From Alphaproteobacteria bacterium (GTDB lineage: Bacteria; Pseudomonadota; Alphaproteobacteria; Caulobacterales; Caulobacteraceae), in the NCBI GenBank assembly GCA_018821435.1, contig JAHJME010000031.1:124001-188000 (forward strand): a DNA stretch of 64,000 nt, given 5' to 3'. Position 1 is the first letter of the stretch, and every line of letters starts with the position of its first letter. Shown in pieces: positions 8,300 through 16,601 of the stretch. The position numbers were made by a program, and so were the translations under genes. Under the pieces are notes generated by a model that had not been told where the DNA came from, searched no databases, and worked only from the letters and a program-made list of their open reading frames with translations.

Positions 8300-10525
8300 T
8301 CAGAACTTCAGGCCCGCCTCGACGGCGATGCTGCGGCCTTCCTCGAGGTAGAGGATCGCACGCGGCACGGCGGTGATCGGCGCCGGCAGGTTGAAGGCGC
8401 TGCCGGTGGTCAGTTCGTCGGTCAGGTTCTTGCCGACGACGGCCACGTGCCACTTTTCGTCGGTGGGACCGTACTGGACCCGCGCGTCGATCTTCGCGAA
8501 GCCTTTCTGGCGGCCGAACAGCGGGCTCTGGTTGTCGCTGTCGAAGTACTTGGAGCGGCCGCTCAGGGCGATGGTGGTGTCCAGCGCCATGTCGTTGCCG
8601 AACTCGTACTTGTAGTGGCCGGTGGCGGTGTAGCTGAAGTCCGACACATAAGGCAGCGGCGCGCCCTTGATGTTGTTGGCCGCGATGCTGGCCGGGACCG
8701 CCGGGTTGCACTCGGTGATCGGCTGCGTGGCCAGGCAGGCCGCGCCCGGATAGTCGTCGTACTTGGCGTCCTGATAGGCGGCCGCCATGGTGATATCCAG
8801 GCCCTTGGCGGGATAGAACGCCGCCGAACCTTCGATACCGGTCGAGCTGGCGTTGGCCGCGTTGCCCGTCTGGTAGGCCGAGATCGTCGGGTTGTAGACC
8901 GACACCTGCAGGTCCTTGAACTTGGTCTTGTAGACCGAGACGTTCAGCACCACGCGGCCCTCGGCCAGGGTCGACTTGATCCCCGCCTCGATGTTCTCGG
9001 ACCGCTCAGGCTTGTATTGGAACGTGGCGTTGGTGGTGCCGTAGGTGTTCGACACGAAGCCGCCGGACTTCGAACCACGCCCGTAGGTAGCGTAGGCCAT
9101 GATCTGCGGTGCGATGTCGTACTGCAGCGTGACCGAGGGATCCCAGTTGTCCTCGCCGTCGATCTTGCCGTTGGCGATGGTGTTGACCGGACGCAGCGCG
9201 AACGGACCGTAGAGCAGCTTCCCGTAGAAATGGCCGCGCTTGTCGGTGGACGTGTAGCGCAGGCTGCCGATCACCCGCAGGTCGTCGTTGACGTTGTAGG
9301 TCCCCTGGCCGAAGACCGAGAACGATTGGCTGCGCTGGCGGAACTCGGTGTTCAGCAGGCCGAAGTAGTTGAGCGAGGCGATGTTGAAGCCGCCCAGCTG
9401 GGTCAGCTGATACAGCGCCGTGTCGTAATAGGCGCCCACGACATATTCGAATTTCCGGCCGGTCGGCGACAGCAGGCGGACTTCCTGCGACCACTGGCGG
9501 AAGTGCTCGGGGTAGCTGTTGTAGACGCTGTTGGCCGCGTTCGCCCCGCCGGCGGGGTTGGTCTGGTCGAAGCCGTTGATGATGTTCGACCGGAAGAACG
9601 AGTAGCCCGTCACCGAGGTCACGGTGAAGTCGCCGATCGACAGGTTGCCGGTGCCGGACACCAGCCAGGAGGTGGCCTCCGTGCCTTCGGGGCCGAGGGC
9701 CGACTGGGCGAGGAAGCGGGTCTTGTGCGGGTTCTGCCCGGTCGTCAGCGGGCTCGAAACCGTAAGGCCGCCCCGGACCTGACGGTCGCTGTATTCCGCC
9801 TTCAAGGTGTAGTCGAAGGTGTCGCTGGGGGCGAACCGCAGGGTCAGGCGAGCCAGGGCCATCTTGTTGCCCGGGTCGTCGTGGCCGGTCGCCAGGTTCT
9901 TGATGTAGCCGTCCTGGTCCAGCAGCTTGACGGCCAGGCGCGCGCCCACCGTGTCGCTGATCGGACCCGAGACGTAGCCCGACACTTCCGGACCTTCGAG
10001 GTTGAAGTTGTACAGGGCCGTGACCGCGCCCTCGAACGACGAGGTCGGGCCGGCCGAGACGATGCTCACGGCGCCGGCCGGGGTGTTCTTGCCGAAGAGG
10101 GCGCCCTGCGGACCGCGTAGCACTTCCACGCGCTGCAGGTCGAAGAACGGAGCCTGGGCCTGGCGGTTACGGCCGGCGTAGATGCCGTCCATGTAGAGGC
10201 TGACGGCCTGGTCGAACGAGAAGTTCGCCGGCGGCGAGCCGAAGCCGCGGATGTAGATGGTGTCGTTGCCGGCGGTGGTCTGGACCGACACGTTCGGCGC
10301 GAACTTGACCATCTGCTTGAAGTCGTTGGTGGCGAAGTCGGAGAGCTTCTCGCCGGACACGACCTCCATGGAGATCGGCACGTCCTGCAGCTTCTCGGCG
10401 CGCTTCTGGGCGGTGACGACGACTTCGCCCAGGGTGGGTTGGGCGGTGTCCGCATCGGCGGCCATGGCGGAGCCTGCGCACAGACTCACAAGCATCGTTG
10501 TAGACAGTAGCATCCGGGCGATCAT
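8300..10525 (-). CDS. TonB-dependent outer-membrane receptor 2
   Basis: A 741-residue receptor with a signal peptide ending SAMA|AD near residue 22, a plug domain (GEVVVTAQKR, LQRVEVLRGPQGALFGKNTPAG) and a large barrel ending in the canonical terminal phenylalanine (GLKF). The YGRGSKSGGF motif is present around residue 480. A motif B dyad lies 82 nt upstream of the start. The Rieske oxygenase gene is upstream on the same strand and the GST downstream. It likely imports the Rieske substrate or a related ether or ester, by inference from position. Confidence 0.95.
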   Translation of the reverse strand: MIARMLLSTTMLVSLCAGSAMAADADTAQPTLGEVVVTAQKRAEKLQDVPISMEVVSGEKLSDFATNDFKQMVKFAPNVSVQTTAGNDTIYIRGFGSPPANFSFDQAVSLYMDGIYAGRNRQAQAPFFDLQRVEVLRGPQGALFGKNTPAGAVSIVSAGPTSSFEGAVTALYNFNLEGPEVSGYVSGPISDTVGARLAVKLLDQDGYIKNLATGHDDPGNKMALARLTLRFAPSDTFDYTLKAEYSDRQVRGGLTVSSPLTTGQNPHKTRFLAQSALGPEGTEATSWLVSGTGNLSIGDFTVTSVTGYSFFRSNIINGFDQTNPAGGANAANSVYNSYPEHFRQWSQEVRLLSPTGRKFEYVVGAYYDTALYQLTQLGGFNIASLNYFGLLNTEFRQRSQSFSVFGQGTYNVNDDLRVIGSLRYTSTDKRGHFYGKLLYGPFALRPVNTIANGKIDGEDNWDPSVTLQYDIAPQIMAYATYGRGSKSGGFVSNTYGTTNATFQYKPERSENIEAGIKSTLAEGRVVLNVSVYKTKFKDLQVSVYNPTISAYQTGNAANASSTGIEGSAAFYPAKGLDITMAAAYQDAKYDDYPGAACLATQPITECNPAVPASIAANNIKGAPLPYVSDFSYTATGHYKYEFGNDMALDTTIALSGRSKYFDSDNQSPLFGRQKGFAKIDARVQYGPTDEKWHVAVVGKNLTDELTTGSAFNLPAPITAVPRAILYLEEGRSIAVEAGLKF

Positions 10526-10606
10526 CGCCGTTTCCCCTCTTGATCTAGATAACGTCGTTCTGTTGGTCGAACGTTGCGGAATTCTCTGCGCTTGTATGCG
10601 CGAAGT

Positions 10607-10621
10607 GTCAATTTACTTGAC
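10607..10621. promoter_or_regulatory. Motif B operator (GTCAA-N5-TTGAC)
   Basis: GTCAATTTACTTGAC, perfect 5-bp arms with a 5-bp spacer, lies between the Rieske stop and the receptor start. The same arms and spacing recur at 12535-12553 and 44165-44183. Confidence 0.55.
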
Positions 10622-10623
10622 GA

Positions 10624-11745
10624 TTATGTCGCGGCCACACCGTGAGTTCTATGCGGGGCGGCGGCGTTGCCGGCGTCGCCCGCCTGTGGCGGCTCGGCGC
10701 GGATCATGGCCTCGACCAATCGGCGGCCGCGCAGGGCGTGGACATCGGCGCGCAACGGGACCTCGTCGAATTCCCCGGCCTGGCCCAGCAAGCGCTCGAT
10801 CTCGCCGATAGCGTCCACGTCCTCGGTAAAGATCTTCAACGCGGACGCCGGGTCCGCCGGATATTTCCGGCTGAGCTCGAAGGTAGCCGGATCCACCGCG
10901 CTGGACGCGAAATAGTGGCAGCGGGTGAGGGTGGCGGGCGTCACCGCGTGGAAGATGCGGATGTCCAGCATCGGCGCGGCCGTCGCCGGATCGGAGCCGG
11001 CCGGGTAGTACCGGTCGTGGCCGAAGTGGAAGCCGGGCGCGGCGAAGGTCAGCATGATCTCGCGATCCACCGCGCCTTCGATCCCGCGACTCTTGCGCAC
11101 CCAGTCGGTGACGGTGGCGTCGGAGATCCAGCGGACGCTGCGCACCCAGCCGGGACCCTCCTCGTGCCGCTCCTCGGTCGCCGCCACGTCGCCGCCGCCG
11201 ATGGTGTCGGCGTGCAGGACGCTCAGGTGCGTCAGGTCCAGCAGGTTGTCGTTCAGCAACTGGTAGCGGCCCTCGACCGTCCAGTAGAGCGGTGGGCGCT
11301 TGATCCAATTTGGGTCGGTCAGGCCCAGGGCCTGGTGGTCAGGCAGCAGGGCGGGGTCGGCCAGTTCGGGCTCGCCCGGCCAGATCCACATCCAGTCCCA
11401 AAGCTCGACCAGCGGATAGGCCTTCACTCGGGCCTTGGGCGGCACGATCGCCTGGCTGGGAATGTGCGAGCAGCGGCCATCGGCCTCGAAGCGCAGGCCG
11501 TGATAGCCGCAGACGACCGCGTCGCCCTCGACCCGGCCCTTGCCCAGGGGATAGCCGCGGTGCGGGCAGCGGCCGTCCAGCGCGACCGGGTCGCCGGCCT
11601 CGGTCCGATAGAACACGACCGGTTCGTTCAGGATGAAGCGCTCCATCGGCGCACGGCCGACCTCCGCCGAACGCGCGGCGACGTACCAACGGTTGCGCGG
11701 GGCGTAGAGACCGGCAGCGAAGGGATACATCCGCGCCTTCCTCAT
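10624..11745 (-). CDS. Rieske non-heme iron oxygenase (vanillate O-demethylase-like oxygenase subunit)
   Basis: A 373-residue oxygenase of the VanA/aromatic O-demethylase branch. The Rieske [2Fe-2S] ligands are C60, H62, C79 and H82 (CPHRG ... CGYH). The mononuclear iron site shows NDNLLDLTHLSVLH with H173 and H178. This group performs NAD(P)H-dependent O-demethylation or monooxygenation of aromatic carboxylates and needs a separate reductase, which is not adjacent. A motif A operator lies 18 nt upstream of the start, with a convincing Shine-Dalgarno lacking. The VOC gene is upstream and TonB receptor 2 downstream on the same strand. The exact substrate is unknown. Confidence 0.9.
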   Translation of the reverse strand: MRKARMYPFAAGLYAPRNRWYVAARSAEVGRAPMERFILNEPVVFYRTEAGDPVALDGRCPHRGYPLGKGRVEGDAVVCGYHGLRFEADGRCSHIPSQAIVPPKARVKAYPLVELWDWMWIWPGEPELADPALLPDHQALGLTDPNWIKRPPLYWTVEGRYQLLNDNLLDLTHLSVLHADTIGGGDVAATEERHEEGPGWVRSVRWISDATVTDWVRKSRGIEGAVDREIMLTFAAPGFHFGHDRYYPAGSDPATAAPMLDIRIFHAVTPATLTRCHYFASSAVDPATFELSRKYPADPASALKIFTEDVDAIGEIERLLGQAGEFDEVPLRADVHALRGRRLVEAMIRAEPPQAGDAGNAAAPHRTHGVAAT

Positions 11746-11762
11746 TGGGGCGTTGGACGCAT

Positions 11763-11778
11763 AATTAGAATGCTAAGT
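11763..11778. promoter_or_regulatory. Motif A operator copy 2
   Basis: AATTAGAATGCTAAGT on the plus strand reads ACTTAGCATTCTAATT on the minus strand, 18 nt upstream of the Rieske start. The core ACTTAGCATTCTA is identical to copy 1. The short distance would place it over the promoter or start region, fitting repression. Confidence 0.7.
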
Positions 11779-11842
11779 GTATGTGTCAATCGCCTCCCGC
11801 GCGGTGGTTCCCGCTTCGGGAGGCGATGACGGATGGTCGGCG

Positions 11843-12469
11843 CTACTTGACGGTTTCGAGCGCCCGGGCGTCGTTCTCGGCCAGCAGCTTCTCGGCCTTC
11901 AGCACCACGCCGTCGGCGCGGCTGCCGTCGGCGCGAGCGGCTTCGTGGGCCACGTCGGTCTCGTCGAAGGTGGCCGTCCAGGAGGCGAATTCCAGGCACA
12001 CGCCGTCCGGGTCGAAGAAATAGACCGAGCGGACGAACACGTCGTCGGTGACTTCGGCGCTGGAGCCGGTCGGCGAGTTGTCGTGGTTCAGGATCTTGGT
12101 GACCTCGACGCCCTTCGACTTCAGGCGGTCGTAGTACTCGTCGAACTTCTCGGCCGGCACGTTGAAGGCGATGTGGTTCATCGAGCCGTGGGCCGAGGTG
12201 AAGTCGCCCATCGTCGGCAGGGCCTTCGGCGCCGAGACGCCCGGCACCGCTTCATGCGCCTCGGCGAACCAGAAGAAGGCCAGCGAGTCGCCGTTGCCGA
12301 TATCGAAGAAGAAGTGCTGACCGCGCCCGCCGAACAGGTCGATCGTCTTGATCAGGGGCATGCCCAGGATGTCGCGGTAGAACTCCACGGTCTTGGCCAT
12401 GTCCTTGCAGACGAGGGCCAGGTGATTGACGCCGCGGATATCGAACTGGGTGTTGGTCGGGGTGGCCAT
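11843..12469 (-). CDS. VOC family protein (glyoxalase/extradiol dioxygenase fold)
   Basis: A 208-residue vicinal-oxygen-chelate protein with two beta-alpha-beta modules. The predicted metal ligands are a histidine in GVNHLALV (about residue 16), one in SMNHIAFNV and a glutamate in VCLEFASW. The ATG at 12469 is chosen because GGAGGA lies 7 nt upstream and the fold starts just after it. Possible activities are extradiol ring cleavage, glyoxalase or dehalogenation. It is divergent from the kinase-enolase operon, sharing a control region with one motif A and one motif B site. Confidence 0.88.
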   Translation of the reverse strand: MATPTNTQFDIRGVNHLALVCKDMAKTVEFYRDILGMPLIKTIDLFGGRGQHFFFDIGNGDSLAFFWFAEAHEAVPGVSAPKALPTMGDFTSAHGSMNHIAFNVPAEKFDEYYDRLKSKGVEVTKILNHDNSPTGSSAEVTDDVFVRSVYFFDPDGVCLEFASWTATFDETDVAHEAARADGSRADGVVLKAEKLLAENDARALETVK

Positions 12470-12534
12470 GAACGTCCTCCTGTCGGGCCCGGGCCCGATC
12501 TTCGTTCCATATAATAAACGCCTGGAGAGGCCCG

Positions 12535-12553
12535 GCGTCAATTTGATTGACGC
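12535..12553. promoter_or_regulatory. Motif B operator, 19-bp perfect palindrome
   Basis: GCGTCAAT-TTG-ATTGACGC has perfect 8-bp arms and contains the GTCAA-N5-TTGAC pattern. It sits in the divergent region between the VOC gene and the kinase operon. Confidence 0.65.
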
Positions 12554-12578
12554 TTTCGGCTGATGCTGGACCCGCGAC

Positions 12579-12594
12579 GCTTAGAGTTCTAACT
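12579..12594. promoter_or_regulatory. Motif A operator copy 3
   Basis: GCTTAGAGTTCTAACT, arms GCTTAG and CTAACT with a 4-bp spacer, ends 9 nt before the proposed GTG start of the kinase gene. This makes the upstream TTG at 12547 an unlikely start. Confidence 0.65.
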
Positions 12595-12603
12595 ATCGCG
12601 ACC

Positions 12604-13608
12604 GTGCCACCGGAACATGACATCGTCGAGGCCTTGAAGGCGGGGGGATTCCTGCCGCCGGACGCCGACCCGCACCTCGAATCGCTGACGGGAGGCGTCT
12701 CCAGCGATGTGTTCCGGCTCGACACCGCCCAGGGTCCGGTCTGCGTGAAGCAGGCGCTGGCCAAGCTGCGGGTGTCGGCCGACTGGCGCGCGCCGGTGGA
12801 ACGCTCCCACTACGAAGTCGAGTGGCTGAAGACCGCGCGACCCTTCGCCGGCGACGCCGTGCCGCGCGTCCTGTTCGAGGACGAGGCCAACAACCTGTTC
12901 GTGATGAGCTTCTACGATCCGGCCACCCACAGCGTGTGGAAGTCGGACCTGGCGGACGGCAAGGTGGACGCGCCCTTCGCGGGCCAGGTCGGCCGGATGC
13001 TGGCGGCGATCCACGCCGGCTGCGCGGGGTCGCCCGAGATCGCGGCGAAGTTCCAGACCACCGAGCTGTTCGAGGACCTGCGCCTCGCGCCGTTCCTGCG
13101 CCACGCGGCGACCGCACATCCCGACCTGGCCGAGCGGCTGGTGGGGCTGGCCGACCGCACGGCGGCGTCCAGGATCACCCTGGTCCACGGCGACGTCAGC
13201 CCCAAGAACATCCTGTGCGGCCCGAGCGGTCCCGTGCTGCTGGACGCCGAGTGCGCCTGGTACGGCGACCCGGCGTTCGACCTGGCCTTCTGCTCGGCGC
13301 ACCTGCTGCTCAAGACCGTCTGGAAACCCGCCCACGCGGCGGCCTACCTCGATGCCTTCTATGCCCTGCAGCGCGGCTACCTGCCGGGCGTCGCCTGGGA
13401 GAGCACCGCTGCCCTGGATTCGCGCGCCGCGCCGCTGACCGCCGCGATCCTGCTGGCCCGCGTGGACGGCAAGTCGCCCGCCGACTACGTGCGGACGCCG
13501 GAGGACAAGGGATTCGTGCGCGACACCGCACGCCGGATGATCCGCGAAGGATCGCCGGCCATGGCGGCGCTGGCCGCGGTCTGGAAAGAAGCCCTGGGGA
13601 CACGATGA
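12604..13608 (+). CDS. Small-molecule kinase, aminoglycoside phosphotransferase (APH) fold
   Basis: A 334-residue APH-fold kinase: a glycine-rich loop LTGGVSSDVFRL, a lysine in VCVKQAL, the Brenner motif HGDVSPKN (H195, D197, N202) and the metal-binding LLDAECAWYGDPAFDLA. The family phosphorylates hydroxyls of small molecules (antibiotics, choline, methylthioribose, homoserine). GTG 12604 is preferred to TTG 12547 because two operators lie between them; no Shine-Dalgarno is visible, so the mRNA may be leaderless. The stop overlaps the enolase-like ATG (ATGA). Coupling to an enolase paralogue suggests it makes a phosphoester for that enzyme. Resistance is an unlikely role here. Confidence 0.85.
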   Translation: MPPEHDIVEALKAGGFLPPDADPHLESLTGGVSSDVFRLDTAQGPVCVKQALAKLRVSADWRAPVERSHYEVEWLKTARPFAGDAVPRVLFEDEANNLFVMSFYDPATHSVWKSDLADGKVDAPFAGQVGRMLAAIHAGCAGSPEIAAKFQTTELFEDLRLAPFLRHAATAHPDLAERLVGLADRTAASRITLVHGDVSPKNILCGPSGPVLLDAECAWYGDPAFDLAFCSAHLLLKTVWKPAHAAAYLDAFYALQRGYLPGVAWESTAALDSRAAPLTAAILLARVDGKSPADYVRTPEDKGFVRDTARRMIREGSPAMAALAAVWKEALGTR

Positions 13609-14906
13609 AGACGACGATCACGGCCGTTCGAGGCCGCCAGATCTGGGACAGCCGCGGGCGGCCCACGGTCGAGGCCGAAGTCACCCTGGCCGGCGGGGCC
13701 ATGGGCCGCGCCATGGCCCCGGCCGGCGCCTCGCGCGGCGCCCACGAAGCCATCGACCTCCGCGACGGCGGGACGCGGTTTGGCGGCATGGGCGTCGAGC
13801 GGGCCACGGCCGCGGTCAACGGCGAGATCGCCAAACTGCTGATGGGCCGCGACGCCGCCGACCAGGCCGGGCTGGACGCCGCGCTGGCCGAGGCGGACGG
13901 CACGCCGAACCTGGCCCGCCTGGGCGGCAACGCCACCGTGGCCGTCTCGCTGGCGGCGCTGCACGCGACCGCCGCCGCCGAGGGGCTGCCGCTGTGGGCG
14001 CATCTGGCCCAGGGTCGGAAGGTCCGCGTGCCGCTGCCCGAGATCCAGATCTTCGGCGGCGGGGCCCACGCAGGCCGGCGCACCGACGTTCAGGACTTCA
14101 TGATCATGACGCCGCGCGCCGCCACGATCCGCGAGGCCTTCGAGATCACCGCCGATGTCTTCCGCGCAGCCGGGCGACTGATGGAGGAGACCGGACGGCT
14201 GGCCGGCGCCGCCGACGAGGGCGGCTGGTGGCCTATGTTCTCGTCGAACGAGGATGCCCTGGCCGCGCTGGTCCAATCCATCGAGATGTCCGGACACCGC
14301 CCGGGCGAGGACGTGTTCATCTCCCTGGACGTGGCCGCCAACGAACTGGGCAGCGGCGACGGCCGCTACCGCATGGGCCTGGACGACTCGGAGTTCTCCA
14401 CCGAGGCCATGGTCGAGCGGGTGGCCGACTGGGTGCGGCGCTATCCGATCCTGTCCATCGAGGACCCGGTCAGCCAGGACGACCTGGAGGGCTTCGCGAT
14501 GGCCACGCGGGCCTATGGCGACAAGGTCCAGCTCATCGGCGACGACATCCTGGTCACCAACGCCGAGCGGGTCCGCAAGGCCGCCGCCGCCAACGCCGGC
14601 AACGCGGTGCTGGTGAAGGTCAACCAGGCCGGCACGGTCAGCCGGGCCAAGGCGGCGCTGGACGCCTCCAAGGACCTCGGCTGGGCCGCCATCGTCTCGG
14701 CCCGCTCGGGCGAGACCGAGGATGTCTCCATCGCCCACCTGGCCACGGGCTGGGACGCCGGCCAGATCAAGGTCGGCAGCTTCTCGCGCTCCGAGCGGAT
14801 GGCGAAGTGGAACGAGCTGCTGCGGATCGAGGAGGCCATGGGCGCGGACGCGACCTTCGCCGGCGTCTCGGCCTTCGCCGCCTCCGTCACGGCGGCGCTC
14901 AAGTGA
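13605..14906 (+). CDS. Enolase paralogue with altered active site
   Basis: A 433-residue, full-length enolase-superfamily protein. Catalytic landmarks kept: S43 in the mobile loop, H155, E205 in DEGG, SIEDP, GDD, K338 (VKVNQ), R367-S368 and K389 (QIKVG). Two positions differ from canonical enolase: the histidine of S-H-R-S-G-E is A366, and the glutamate of Q-E-F-M is D164. In true enolases these contact the departing hydroxyl side of 2-phosphoglycerate, whereas the retained R-S pair and lysines handle phosphate and proton abstraction. A different phosphorylated substrate is therefore likely. It is coupled by ATGA and GTGA overlaps to the kinase and dehydrogenase genes. It is not the glycolytic enolase by context. 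Confidence 0.88.
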   Translation: MKTTITAVRGRQIWDSRGRPTVEAEVTLAGGAMGRAMAPAGASRGAHEAIDLRDGGTRFGGMGVERATAAVNGEIAKLLMGRDAADQAGLDAALAEADGTPNLARLGGNATVAVSLAALHATAAAEGLPLWAHLAQGRKVRVPLPEIQIFGGGAHAGRRTDVQDFMIMTPRAATIREAFEITADVFRAAGRLMEETGRLAGAADEGGWWPMFSSNEDALAALVQSIEMSGHRPGEDVFISLDVAANELGSGDGRYRMGLDDSEFSTEAMVERVADWVRRYPILSIEDPVSQDDLEGFAMATRAYGDKVQLIGDDILVTNAERVRKAAAANAGNAVLVKVNQAGTVSRAKAALDASKDLGWAAIVSARSGETEDVSIAHLATGWDAGQIKVGSFSRSERMAKWNELLRIEEAMGADATFAGVSAFAASVTAALK

Positions 14907-15850
14907 AGGCCGTCCTCCACTACCGCGCCAGTGTCGGCTTCCGCGCAGCGCTGACCGCCTACGCCCGGACGGCCGGGGTCAACGCCGTGGTGGTGGACGA
15001 GTTCGACGACGCGACCTTCGCCCGCGAGATCGCCGACGCGGAGGTGCTGCTGCACGTGCTGAAGCCGGTGACCGCCGCCATGATCGGCGGGGCGTTGAAC
15101 CTGCGTCTGGTCCAGAAGCTGGGCGTGGGCGTGAACACCATCGACCTGGAAGCCGCCAAGGCCGCCGGGGTCGCCGTCTCCAACATGCCGGGAACCAACA
15201 GCCAGGCCGTGGCCGAGATGGCGCTGGCGCTGATGCTGTCGGTGCTGCGCCGGCTTTCCTATCTCGACCCGCTGACGCGGCAGGGGCAGGGTTGGGAGCC
15301 GGACCCCGACCTGATCGACGGGGTCGGCGAGATCGCCGGGCGGATCATCGGCTTCGTCGGCTATGGCGGCTCGGCCTCGCGGCTGGGCGCGGCGCTGCAG
15401 GCCCTGGGCGCCGAGGTGATCTACACCGCCCGCAGCGAGAAGCCGGACCTGCCCGGCCGCTTCACCAGCCTGGAGGGCGTGCTGACCCGCGCCGACATCG
15501 TCTCGCTGCACTTGCCGCTGACGCCGCAGACCCAGCGGATGATCGACGCCAAGGCGCTGGCTTCGATGAAGCCGGGTGCTATCCTGATCAACACCGCGCG
15601 CGGCGGGCTGGTGGACGAGGCCGCGCTGCTGAGCGCGCTGTGTTCGGGCCATCTGCGCGGCGCCGGCCTGGACGTCTTCGACCAGGAGCCGGTCGATCCC
15701 GACAATCCGCTGCTGGGACTGCCCAATGTGGTCGTCGCCCCGCACCAGGCCTGGCTGACGCCGGAGACCCTTGACCGCAGCCTCGCGGCGGCCTTCGAGA
15801 ACATCCGCCGGCTCGGCGCCGGCGAACCGCTGCTGAACCAGGTCGTCTGA
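14903..15850 (+). CDS. D-isomer-specific 2-hydroxyacid dehydrogenase
   Basis: A 315-residue NAD(P)-dependent dehydrogenase. The nucleotide-binding loop is GFVGYGGSASRLG, the substrate loop begins with VQKLGVGVNTID, and the catalytic triad is visible as R in INTARGGLVDE, E in VFDQEPVD and H in VAPHQAWLTPET. It interconverts a 2-oxoacid and a D-2-hydroxyacid in the cytoplasm. GTG 14903 overlaps the enolase-like TGA (GTGA) and its own TGA overlaps the next ATG. Position suggests it acts on the substrate or product of the kinase-enolase pair; phosphoglycerate dehydrogenase is less likely because the C-terminal ACT domain is absent. Confidence 0.9.
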   Translation: MKAVLHYRASVGFRAALTAYARTAGVNAVVVDEFDDATFAREIADAEVLLHVLKPVTAAMIGGALNLRLVQKLGVGVNTIDLEAAKAAGVAVSNMPGTNSQAVAEMALALMLSVLRRLSYLDPLTRQGQGWEPDPDLIDGVGEIAGRIIGFVGYGGSASRLGAALQALGAEVIYTARSEKPDLPGRFTSLEGVLTRADIVSLHLPLTPQTQRMIDAKALASMKPGAILINTARGGLVDEAALLSALCSGHLRGAGLDVFDQEPVDPDNPLLGLPNVVVAPHQAWLTPETLDRSLAAAFENIRRLGAGEPLLNQVV

Positions 15851-16557
15851 TGCCCCGCCCCTCTGTCGTTTTCGCCGCCGGCCAGTTGCTGACCCACGCC
15901 TGCTGGGCGCCGCAGGTCGAGGCCCTGTCGCCCGACTACGACCTGCGCTTCTCGGATCACACCCGCGACGAGACCATCGCCGGCATGGCCGCCCGCCTGC
16001 TGGCCGAGGCGCCGCCGCGCTTTCACCTGGTCGCCCACGCCATGGGCGGCTTCACCGCCTTCGAGGTGATGCGCCAGGCGCCCGAGCGGGTGATCAGCCT
16101 GGTGCTGATCGCGACCCTGGCGCCCAACGACGGCCCGGCCCAGACCGAGCGCCGCCTGGGCTACATCCGCCTGGTCGAGGGCGGCCAGTTCGGCGGCGTG
16201 GTCGAGGAGCGCATCCCGATCCTGGTCCACCCGGCCCGACGCGAGGACGAGCCGCTGCTGACCGTTGTGCGCCGCATGGCGGCCGACACCGGCGCCGACA
16301 CCTTCCTGCGCCAGCAACGCGCGATCATGAGCCGGGCCGACAGCCGCCCGTCGCTGGGCGCCATCCGGGTCCCGACACTAGTCATCCGTGGCGCCCAGGA
16401 CGGCATCACCACCCAGGCCCACCTTGACGAGATCATGGCCGGCATTCCCGGCGCGCGGCTGGCGGTGGTCGACGACTGCGGTCACCTGCCGACCCTGGAA
16501 AAGCCGGTGACGACCAACCGCATCCTGGCCGACTGGCTGGCGTCTTACGCCGTCTAG
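15850..16557 (+). CDS. Alpha/beta-hydrolase fold protein lacking the nucleophile serine
   Basis: A 235-residue alpha/beta-hydrolase without signal peptide. The nucleophile elbow reads VAHAMGGFTAFE, so the usual serine of GxSxG is A64. The acid (GAQDGIT) and histidine (DCGHLPTLE) positions are kept. It therefore cannot use a standard acyl-enzyme mechanism; some fold members act as lyases, dioxygenases or binding proteins. The ATG overlaps the dehydrogenase stop (TGATG), making it the fourth gene of the coupled operon. Substrate and reaction unknown. Confidence 0.85.
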   Translation: MPRPSVVFAAGQLLTHACWAPQVEALSPDYDLRFSDHTRDETIAGMAARLLAEAPPRFHLVAHAMGGFTAFEVMRQAPERVISLVLIATLAPNDGPAQTERRLGYIRLVEGGQFGGVVEERIPILVHPARREDEPLLTVVRRMAADTGADTFLRQQRAIMSRADSRPSLGAIRVPTLVIRGAQDGITTQAHLDEIMAGIPGARLAVVDDCGHLPTLEKPVTTNRILADWLASYAV

Positions 16558-16601
16558 CGGGCCGGGCTAGGCTGCCCGCCGGACCGGACGTCGAGGGACC
16601 C

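Noticed and set aside
12547..12603. TTG 12547 as the start of the kinase gene
   Set aside because: It lies inside a palindrome (12535-12553) and a second operator follows at 12579-12594; the family-conserved sequence starts after GTG 12604.
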